This document shows positions 17,642 to 25,235 of a stretch of DNA of 64,000 nt, piece by piece. Position numbers and translations under genes: made by a program. Positions within the stretch are counted from its first letter, which is position 1; every line of letters starts with the position of its first letter. Source of the DNA: an uncultured Lachnospiraceae bacterium (GTDB lineage: Bacteria; Bacillota; Clostridia; Lachnospirales; Lachnospiraceae); contig CAJTLB010000007.1 of assembly GCA_910577045.1 (NCBI GenBank), forward strand, positions 118,817-182,816. The letters are read 5' to 3'. A model generated the notes under the pieces. It searched no databases. It was not told where the DNA came from and worked only from the letters and a program-made list of their open reading frames with translations.

Positions 17642-19465
17642 ATGAAAGCTGATTATTTCCGTAATAATGGATATATATTAAAGCTGCTTTGGAAAATAAA
17701 AAAGGGGTGTGTAATAGGAGGGCTATTACATTCTTCTTTTAATTATGTAGCATGGATTTTTTATGATATTTTGTTTATTAAATATCTAGTGGAATCTATG
17801 GAACAAGGCAGAAGTTTTGAGCATATTATGGCATTTATTGTATTAGCTATGTTAGGGTTTGCAATTCCTAATATTTTTAGTGTCTGGTATCAGCATGTAT
17901 ATAAGCCAAAAGCAGAGGCAGATATTTTTGAAGCGATTCATACCATGTTATTTGATAAGGCAACACATGTAGAATTGGAATGTTATGAAAATGTAGAGTT
18001 TTATAACCGTTTTACGTTGGCGATGAAAGACTGCTAGCAGCGTTTGCCGCAGATTGTAGAGAACCAGTGTGTGATTCTTACAAGTAGCATTGCAAGTGTA
18101 TTTGCCTTGTATTATATGTTTCGAATTGATGCGTATGTTATTATTTTTATTGCAGGCCCAATTATTGGGAATTTTGTGTTTGGAAAATGGTTAAATGAAG
18201 TAAAATTCCGTATGAATAAGGAGTGTGTTCCATATAACCGGAGAATGGATTATGTCAACCGTACCCTTTATTTAGCAGATTATGCAAAGGAATTCCGCAT
18301 GACAAATGTGTTCCAGATATTGGCAGAGGTTTATGAAGAAGGGTTTGAAGGGGTAATAAGAAAGATTAAGGAGTATAAAAATAAAAAAGTATTATTGCTA
18401 TTAATAAGGAATATTTTTACATTTGTAATTATTTTCCAAGGGGTGCTTTTTTATTCCCTTTACCGGGTTATGGTAACAGGGTCAATGAGTATTAGCGGGT
18501 TTACAGTATTATTTTCTGCTATGATGGCAGTAGCATGGATGGTAATACAATCTTCTAATGCAGTAATCCAAAGTTATGAGGACAGCCTTTATATTGCAAA
18601 TTTAAAAGAATTTCTAAATTATAAGCCGAAAGTAGATGAAAAACAAACAGGAATCTTGCCAAAGGAATGTGAAGCAGGGGCAGGGAATAAAACAGAATTA
18701 GTTTTTCAAAATGTTTCTTTTACTTATTTTGGGCAAAAAAAACCTGTATTAAAACATATTAGTATGGAAATTAAAAGAAAAGAAAAAATTGCAATTGTAG
18801 GGCACAATGGGGCAGGAAAAACAACGTTTGTAAAATTGTTAATGCGGCTGTATGATGTATCAGAAGGGCAGGTTTTATATTTTGGCAAGAATATAAAAGA
18901 ATTGGATTTGCCAGAATATAGAAAGCTTTATGGCACAGCGTTCCAAGATTACCAAGTTTTTGCTATGTCAGTAGCAGAAAATGTCCTTATGCGTAAGCCG
19001 GAAAATAAGGAAGATTATAAACGGGTGGAAGAATGTCTAAAACAGGCAGGGGTTTACCAGAAAGTAAGCAGCCTGCCATATGGGATGGATACTATTTTAA
19101 CCAAAGAATTTACAGAGGAAGGGGCAGTCCTTTCTGGAGGGGAATTACAGAAAGTTGCAGTGGCAAGGGCGTTTGCCAAAGAATATCAGATCGCTATTTT
19201 TGATGAACCTTCTAGTGCCTTAGATCCAGTAGCAGAGTACCAGTTATATGAAAGTATTTTAAAGGGATGTGAAAATAAAACAGTATTGTTTATTTCACAT
19301 AGGTTGTCTACCGCTATTTTAGCAGATCGGGTTTATTTGTTTGAGAATGGGGAAATTGTGGAAGAAGGAAACCATCAAGAATTAATGCAAAGAAATGGCA
19401 AATATGCGGATATGTTTCGGAAGCAGGCCAAAAATTATGTGGGAGGTATGAATTATGAGAAATAA
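17642..19465 (+). pseudogene. ABC exporter first subunit interrupted by one in-frame TAG
   Basis: A 607-codon frame is open from ATG 17642 (AAGGGGAG upstream) except for one TAG at 18035-18037, codon 132. The frame continues unchanged on both sides, and downstream Walker A (GHNGAGKTT), signature LSGGE, Walker B IFDEPSSALDP and ISHRLST are intact. The paralogue at 4390 aligns throughout. The next codon is CAG, so a CAG-to-TAG change is the simplest cause. Unless TAG is suppressed, or the TTG at 18044 supports a re-start that lacks the first membrane helices, the subunit is lost. The partner at 19455 is intact. Confidence 0.8.
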
Positions 19466-21278
19466 AAAACATGCCTTTCAACATATGGCGGGGCTATTCC
19501 ACTGTTATGGGAATGTATTTTATATGCTTGGGATTGTAATGCGGTATAGGCCAGGGTATTTTCTTAATATATGTTTATACCAGATTTATGCTTCCATACA
19601 ACTATTTTTTGAATTTACTTATACCTTAAAGGTTTTATTGGATTTAATTACAAAAAAGGCAAAGTACCAAGATGCAGTAGCATATTTACTGTTAATGTGT
19701 ACATTAATACTCATAAAGTTAGTATGGGTAGCATGGATTGAACAAGTAGTGACCCCAAAAAACCAAGAAATCCTCCATAAAAAATTAAGGATGGAATTAT
19801 ACCAAAAAGCAATAAGTTTAGATTTGGAAAACTATGATAACCCAGAATATTATAATGAATTTGTCTGGAGCAGCAGTGAAGCCAGTAACCGTATGGATAA
19901 AATTTTACAGGATTTTGGCAGCCTTTTGGCACAGATAACACGGATTATTATAAATGGCGTATTTTTTATAACATTAGATGCATTTGGCATTATTTTTGTG
20001 CTGTTAAGCCTTATTGTAACTTTAGTGGCAAATTCTTATATTGGGAGGCTGCAATTTGCTAGAGATACAGAATTAAAGCCAGTAGAAAGAAAACGGAATT
20101 ATTTTAATAGAATTTTTTATTTAAATGATTATGCAAAGGAATTGCGTTTAAATCCTGTGGCGGATAGGTTAAAGCAGGAATTTTCGGAGACAAATAAAAA
20201 GGTATACCCTATTGTGGATAAATATGGGAAGAAAGGTGTTTTAACAGGGTTTATGGGGGATTTTGTTTCCAATGATATTTTAATTAATACAGCATATTTG
20301 GGGTATTTGGTTTATCAGACCATTGTAAAACAAGCACTTACATTTGGAAATACCATGGCGTTATTTAATGCTTCTTCTTCGTTTAAAAATGCGTTAAAAG
20401 GAATTGCGCTTTTGCTGCCAAAGTTTGAACAGCATGGTTTATATGTAGAAAAAATACGTACTTTTTTAGCTTTTGAAAGCAATATGCCTAGTGGGGATGA
20501 GAAAATTGAGAAGGAAGGGTTTAAGGAATTATCAATAGAACAAGTTTCTTTTGCTTATGGGAATAGCAAAGATACATTACAAGATATTAGTATGTCTATT
20601 AAAGCTGGGGAAAAAATTGCAATTGTTGGGTATAATGGGGCGGGAAAATCTACTTTAATTAAACTTTTATTGCGTTTATATGATGTGCAGAAAGGGACAA
20701 TCCGGTTAAATGGAAAGGATATTAAAGAGTATAAAAAAGAAGAATACCGTTCCTTATTTGCAACTGTTTTCCAAGATTTTAAAATATTTGCTGCCACTAT
20801 AGCAGATAATGTAAAAATGGGTTGTGTACAGGAAAAGGATTATGCAGGGATTGAACAGGCATTATGCCAAAGTGGTTTTAAAGGACGCTTAGGCTCTCTT
20901 AAGAAAGGCATAAAAACTTCATTAACAAAGGAGTTTGATGAGGAAGGGGTAAACCTTTCTGGTGGGGAAGCACAGAAGGTAGCAATTGCCCGGACATTTT
21001 ATAAGTATTGCCCAATTATTATTTTAGATGAGCCTTCCAGCGCATTAGACCCAGTAAGTGAGTACCAGTTAAATGAAACAATGTTAAAAGCAGCAAAAGA
21101 TAAGGCAGTTATTTTTATTTCCCACAGGCTTTCCAGTACTGTAATGGCAGACCGTATTTATATGTTAGAACAAGGAAAAATTATTGAAGTAGGGAGCCAT
21201 ACAGAATTAATGGGGAAGAATGGGAAATATGCGCAGATGTTCCGTATGCAGGCAGAAAAATATAATATGTTCCGATAA
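19455..21278 (+). CDS. ABC exporter second subunit
   Basis: The 607-residue half-transporter has a membrane domain (about 20-340) and an ATPase domain with GYNGAGKST, LSGGE, ILDEPSSALDP and ISHRLSS. It starts inside the end of the previous gene (11-base overlap) with GGGAGG 8 bases before the ATG, the same arrangement as the 4390/6179 pair. The two pairs are clearly paralogous in sequence and order. Its partner is interrupted by a stop codon, so function would need read-through or a different partner, for example the product of 4390. Confidence 0.85.
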   Translation: MRNKKHAFQHMAGLFHCYGNVFYMLGIVMRYRPGYFLNICLYQIYASIQLFFEFTYTLKVLLDLITKKAKYQDAVAYLLLMCTLILIKLVWVAWIEQVVTPKNQEILHKKLRMELYQKAISLDLENYDNPEYYNEFVWSSSEASNRMDKILQDFGSLLAQITRIIINGVFFITLDAFGIIFVLLSLIVTLVANSYIGRLQFARDTELKPVERKRNYFNRIFYLNDYAKELRLNPVADRLKQEFSETNKKVYPIVDKYGKKGVLTGFMGDFVSNDILINTAYLGYLVYQTIVKQALTFGNTMALFNASSSFKNALKGIALLLPKFEQHGLYVEKIRTFLAFESNMPSGDEKIEKEGFKELSIEQVSFAYGNSKDTLQDISMSIKAGEKIAIVGYNGAGKSTLIKLLLRLYDVQKGTIRLNGKDIKEYKKEEYRSLFATVFQDFKIFAATIADNVKMGCVQEKDYAGIEQALCQSGFKGRLGSLKKGIKTSLTKEFDEEGVNLSGGEAQKVAIARTFYKYCPIIILDEPSSALDPVSEYQLNETMLKAAKDKAVIFISHRLSSTVMADRIYMLEQGKIIEVGSHTELMGKNGKYAQMFRMQAEKYNMFR

Positions 21279-21435
21279 TGGTCTTTATTGGGGAAATGAT
21301 TGTCAGTTTACTAAAAATATGGTATGGTAATAGTACAGTTATTTAGCTTAAATCGGATAGAAAAGCAATAGCTGGATTGTATGCTTTTTATAGCATATGG
21401 TCTGGCTGTTTGTGGTATAAGGAGGAAAAAGGGCA

Positions 21436-21897
21436 ATGGAAATCGAACGAAAATTTTTAATAGAAAAGCTCCCAAAAGATTTAGGGCAATATCCAGTCTG
21501 GTGTTTAGAGCAGGCATATCTTTGCAGGGAGCCTGTAATACGGGTAAGAAAAGAGGAATATAAGGAAAAGAAAGAATTTATTTTAACTTATAAATCAGAT
21601 GGACTAATGGAAAGGGAGGAATATAATCTTCCATTAACCCAAGAATCTTATTTGCATTTAAAAGCAAAAGCAGATGGTAAGGTAATTACAAAAAAACGTT
21701 ACCGGATACCAGAAAAAAGTAGCCTTATGATAGAATTGGATATTTTTGAAGGCGATTTGGAAGGGCTTATTATGGCAGAAGTCGAATTTCCAGATAAGGA
21801 GACAGCAAATGCCTATCGGCCGCCAGAATGGTTTGGGAAAGAGGTAACATTTGATAAAACATATCATAATAGCAATTTAAGCAAGGGAAAGGAATAG
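21436..21897 (+). CDS. CYTH-domain protein (inorganic triphosphatase type)
   Basis: The 153-residue protein starts with MEIERKFL, the ExExK signature of the CYTH triphosphate-tunnel fold. Further basic and acidic strand motifs follow (VIRVRKE, ITKKRY, IELDIFEG, AEVEF). The size fits single-domain bacterial CYTH enzymes, many of which hydrolyse inorganic triphosphate; other substrates are possible. AAGGAGG-like bases precede ATG 21436. It is followed after 3 bases by the DUF58 gene, so it heads a four-gene operon. Confidence 0.85.
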   Translation: MEIERKFLIEKLPKDLGQYPVWCLEQAYLCREPVIRVRKEEYKEKKEFILTYKSDGLMEREEYNLPLTQESYLHLKAKADGKVITKKRYRIPEKSSLMIELDIFEGDLEGLIMAEVEFPDKETANAYRPPEWFGKEVTFDKTYHNSNLSKGKE

Positions 21898-21900
21898 GAT

Positions 21901-23040
21901 ATGGAAATTCTTTTTGCCCTGTTAGGGGCATTTGCTGTATATTTGCTGCAAGGAATATTGTATTCTTATTTTTGGGATAAGGGGCTTTCCGCAGAGATTT
22001 CTTTTTCTAGGGCAGAAATTGGAGAAGGGGAAAGTTGTGAGTTAAAGGAAGTAATTATCAATAGGAAATTGCTTCCAGTGCCAATGTTACATGTAAAATT
22101 CCAGACAGATAAAAGTTTAGAATTCCAAAATGAAAAGAATGTAAGTGTATCGGATAGATGTTATAAAAATGATATTTTTTCTTTAATGATGTACCAAAAA
22201 ATTACAAGGACTCTTACATTTACTGGGACAAAGCGGGGATTATACCAGATTGATAGGCTAGACTTGGTTTCTACGGATTTATTTATGAAAGAAAATTTAT
22301 TAGATTCTGTAGAGAACCATGCGCAGCTTTTGGTCTATCCTTGCACAGTGGATATGGAAAGGATTACAGTCCCATTTAAAAGCTTAATGGGAATGGTACT
22401 AACAAGACAATATGCCTATGAAGACCCATTTGAATTTCGTGGTATCCGGCAATACCAAAGTTATGACAGCATGAAGGATATTAATTGGAAGGCTTCAGCA
22501 AAAACAGGGGAATTTAAAGTAAATGTACATGATTATACAGCAAGGCAGGAGGTAGTATTTTTATTAAATATAAAGGATGAGACTTTTTTAGAATATAATA
22601 ATTTAAAAGAAGAAAGTATCCGGCTAGTTAATAGTTTGGCAGGGCTACTTTCAGCAAAAGGGATGCCTGTTGGGTTAATTAGTAATGGCAAAGATATTTT
22701 AACAGGAGAAGAATTGGTATTAGACACTGGTTCTGGCAGGCCCCATATGCAGGCAATTAGGGAACAACTTGCTAGGTTAGATTTAAAACAGCAGCCTAGG
22801 GAACTTTTTGAAGTATATGGAGAGTATAGGAAAGAAAAGAAACAAAAGGCGGATTCAGTATATTATGTAATGGTTTCATATTCTCAAAGAAAGGAATTAT
22901 ATGAGAGCTTTAAGACAATCAGCCATAAGGGCAAAGGGAGCATGTGGATTCTTCCATTAATTAATAGTATGGAACAAAGGATTTTGTCAGATATGGATAT
23001 TACTATATATAGATGGGAGGTGCCGGATGAACGACTATAA
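21901..23040 (+). CDS. DUF58-domain protein
   Basis: The 379-residue protein has an N-terminal hydrophobic helix (about 3-22), a beta-rich region, and a conserved DUF58 core around residues 180-215 (YEDPFEFRGIRQY, then DINWKASAKTG). This core is followed by a von Willebrand A-like segment (VVFLLNIKD). DUF58 proteins normally pair with a MoxR AAA ATPase and a transglutaminase-like membrane protein. Here the MoxR gene is missing; upstream is a CYTH gene instead. Its 3' end overlaps the next membrane-protein gene by 14 bases. The exact role of this family is unknown. Confidence 0.85.
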   Translation: MEILFALLGAFAVYLLQGILYSYFWDKGLSAEISFSRAEIGEGESCELKEVIINRKLLPVPMLHVKFQTDKSLEFQNEKNVSVSDRCYKNDIFSLMMYQKITRTLTFTGTKRGLYQIDRLDLVSTDLFMKENLLDSVENHAQLLVYPCTVDMERITVPFKSLMGMVLTRQYAYEDPFEFRGIRQYQSYDSMKDINWKASAKTGEFKVNVHDYTARQEVVFLLNIKDETFLEYNNLKEESIRLVNSLAGLLSAKGMPVGLISNGKDILTGEELVLDTGSGRPHMQAIREQLARLDLKQQPRELFEVYGEYRKEKKQKADSVYYVMVSYSQRKELYESFKTISHKGKGSMWILPLINSMEQRILSDMDITIYRWEVPDERL

Positions 23041-24289
23041 GATAACAATAGCTGGAGCAAGAAGGGCAGAGTTATTATTTGCTGTGTTATTAAATTTTTT
23101 GCTATATCATAGTGCAGCATGTACATTGGTTAGTATATTTTATGAAGTAAATGAGATAAGCCATTCGATATGGATGTTGTTATTAATTCTTCCTTTGGGG
23201 ATATTTACTCTTTCTAGGTATTATGTAAAAAATTTTATTGTATTTTTGATCCTGCATATGGTAACTCCCTTTTTAGGCATATTGGGGAGAGGGATAGGAG
23301 AACGCCTGGTATTTATTTTTTGTTGTATTATTATGGCAATTATTTCTATTGGCATACGGACAAAGGAAAAGTGGAAGGTAAATGAAAGCCCTTCTCTTTT
23401 TATGGGATCTATTTTATTATTATGCCATTTTCTAGGATATTATATGAAGGATCCCCTAATTGTACAAATTAGTTATTGGGAATTATTTTTATATGTGATT
23501 TTGTATTTTTTACATGAAAATTGGAAGAATAGTACAGATTTTATTGAATTAAATAAAGATATGGCGAATTTCCCAGTAGGGCAAATTACAATTATTAACC
23601 GTTTTATGTTGCTTTTATTTTTGGCGGCATTAGCATTAGGAATGTTTTTTGTGCCTAAGTTGCATTTAGAGTGGCTGCTTATGCCTGTATTAAAGGGAAT
23701 TTTGCTATTACTTTCTTGGTTGCTTTCTTTACTTCCTTTTAAGGAAGCATCGGAAAAAATCGATCAAACAACAACGGAAGTAGGAAATAATGATTGGCTA
23801 AAAGCGCTTGGCAAATCAGAAACAAGCCCTTTTTGGGCAGTAATGGAACAAATATTAATGGTAGTTGTGATACTTGGGGTTATCTTGGCAATTATTGGCG
23901 GGCTATCTTATATTCTATTTCGGTTATATAAGGGATATTATGCAGAAAAAAAAGAAAATACAGATGAAAAAGAATTTTTAATGGGAGAAATAAAATGGTT
24001 CCCAAAACATATATTTTCCAGGAAAACAGGGGAACAGAAAGAAAAGGGCAGTTATAGCCAGAGGATAAGGAAAATATATAAGCAGTATATTAAAAAAAGC
24101 TATAAAAAGAAAGAGCCAATCCCAAAAACATTTACCCCAAAAGAACATCTTGTGTCTTTGCAGGTAAAACAAGCAGATAGTATCCAAAAAATCTATGAAC
24201 ATGCGAGGTATAGCATGGAGGAATGTACATTGGCAGAATTAGAAGAGTTAAAGAAATTATTTTCTGCATCTGCTAGAAATGAGGAGTAG
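23027..24289 (+). CDS. multi-pass membrane protein linked to DUF58
   Basis: The 420-residue protein has about eight to nine hydrophobic segments in residues 15-320, then a charged cytosolic tail (about 320-420) ending in a helical region (ARYSMEECTLAELEELKKL) like the DUF4129-type C-termini found beside DUF58 genes. A transglutaminase catalytic triad is not seen. It overlaps the DUF58 gene by 14 bases. A joint membrane complex with DUF58 is inferred from position only. Confidence 0.65.
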   Translation: MNDYKITIAGARRAELLFAVLLNFLLYHSAACTLVSIFYEVNEISHSIWMLLLILPLGIFTLSRYYVKNFIVFLILHMVTPFLGILGRGIGERLVFIFCCIIMAIISIGIRTKEKWKVNESPSLFMGSILLLCHFLGYYMKDPLIVQISYWELFLYVILYFLHENWKNSTDFIELNKDMANFPVGQITIINRFMLLLFLAALALGMFFVPKLHLEWLLMPVLKGILLLLSWLLSLLPFKEASEKIDQTTTEVGNNDWLKALGKSETSPFWAVMEQILMVVVILGVILAIIGGLSYILFRLYKGYYAEKKENTDEKEFLMGEIKWFPKHIFSRKTGEQKEKGSYSQRIRKIYKQYIKKSYKKKEPIPKTFTPKEHLVSLQVKQADSIQKIYEHARYSMEECTLAELEELKKLFSASARNEE

Positions 24290-24290
24290 T

Positions 24291-25067
24291 ATGATTAAAT
24301 TAGTGGTTAGTGATATAGACGGCACATTATTAAGAAGTGGGGAAAAAGAACTAAAAAAAGAAATAATAGAAGTAATAGGGGAACTTAAGAAAAAGGGTGT
24401 GTTATTTGCGGCAGCAAGCGGAAGGCCTTATACTGATTTAAGGCATTTATTTGGAAATGCAGCAAAGGATATGGCTTTTTTAGCAAGTGATGGGGCGTTA
24501 GTAAGTTATCATTCAGAGATTATTGGTAAATTTCCAATTGATCGGGAAACAGGGTTTGCTTTAATGAAGGAAATCTATATGGAAACACAAGCAGAAGTAG
24601 CATTATATGGTGCTTATATGGCATATAGTATCCCAAAGGAAGAAAGTTTTGCTTCCTATTTCCGAAAGACAATGAATAATCATGCAGAAGAAGTAGATTG
24701 TATGAGGAAGGTGCCTGAAGAATATTTAAAAATAGGGATTTTCCATAAGGAAGATGTAGAGAAATATGCTGGGGCGGTTGCTTCTTATTGGAATGACAAA
24801 TTGCATCGGGTGTATAGTTCTAGAAATTGGATAGAGTATACCAATGCAGGAGTGCATAAGGGAGCAGCTTTGGACAAGTTAATGCGGACGTTTGATGTTG
24901 CGCCAGATGAAGTCTTAGCATTTGGTGATAATAAAAATGATAAGGAAATGCTTGCTTTGGCAGGCTGTTCTTATGCTATGGGCCATGCAAATAGGGAGAT
25001 TAAGGAGCTTTGTGGGTATGAAACAGAGAATCCAATTGAAACAATAAAAGTTTTATTTGGATTGTAG
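24291..25067 (+). CDS. HAD-superfamily hydrolase, Cof/YidA type
   Basis: The 258-residue protein has the four HAD motifs: DIDGTLL near the N-terminus (nucleophile Asp), the AASGRP Ser loop, a Lys around KGAALDK, and GDNKNDKEML with the metal-binding Asp residues. The type IIB cap in the middle fits Cof-like sugar-phosphate or FMN/nucleotide phosphatases. ATG 24291 has GAGGAG 5 bases upstream and is preferred to in-frame ATG 24279. It ends the CYTH-DUF58 operon. The substrate is unknown. Confidence 0.85.
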   Translation: MIKLVVSDIDGTLLRSGEKELKKEIIEVIGELKKKGVLFAAASGRPYTDLRHLFGNAAKDMAFLASDGALVSYHSEIIGKFPIDRETGFALMKEIYMETQAEVALYGAYMAYSIPKEESFASYFRKTMNNHAEEVDCMRKVPEEYLKIGIFHKEDVEKYAGAVASYWNDKLHRVYSSRNWIEYTNAGVHKGAALDKLMRTFDVAPDEVLAFGDNKNDKEMLALAGCSYAMGHANREIKELCGYETENPIETIKVLFGL

Positions 25068-25131
25068 TGAAAAGTTAGAGTGAAGTTTTGTTGTTTTTTC
25101 TGTTTTTATGTGGAGTTTATTTTGATTTTAT

Positions 25132-25160
25132 TTGACAAGAGAAGGGGTTAATAGTATAAT
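25132..25160 (+). promoter_or_regulatory. sigma-A promoter of the microcompartment operon
   Basis: TTGACA (25132-25137) and TATAAT (25155-25160) are both perfect hexamers with the optimal 17-base spacer. They lie 76 bases before the glycyl-radical enzyme and would drive the whole operon. Confidence 0.85.
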
Positions 25161-25167
25161 AAGAGTA

Positions 25168-25209
25168 TGGCATCGGAGGTGCCTATTGGATAGGATAGGC
25201 ATGCCGGGC
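25168..25209 (+). promoter_or_regulatory. leader hairpin before the glycyl-radical enzyme
   Basis: TGCCTAT (25180-25186) pairs with ATAGGCA (25195-25201), and flanking GCATCGG / CCGGGC can extend the stem. It lies in the short 5' leader. It has no T-run, so it is more likely an mRNA stabiliser or regulator-binding site than a terminator. Confidence 0.45.
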
Positions 25210-25235
25210 GGAATAAAGTAAGAAGGAGGGACGGT

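Noticed and set aside
25161..25235. Riboswitch in the leader of the microcompartment operon
   Set aside because: The leader is only about 70 bases with one simple hairpin and no terminator or known aptamer pattern.
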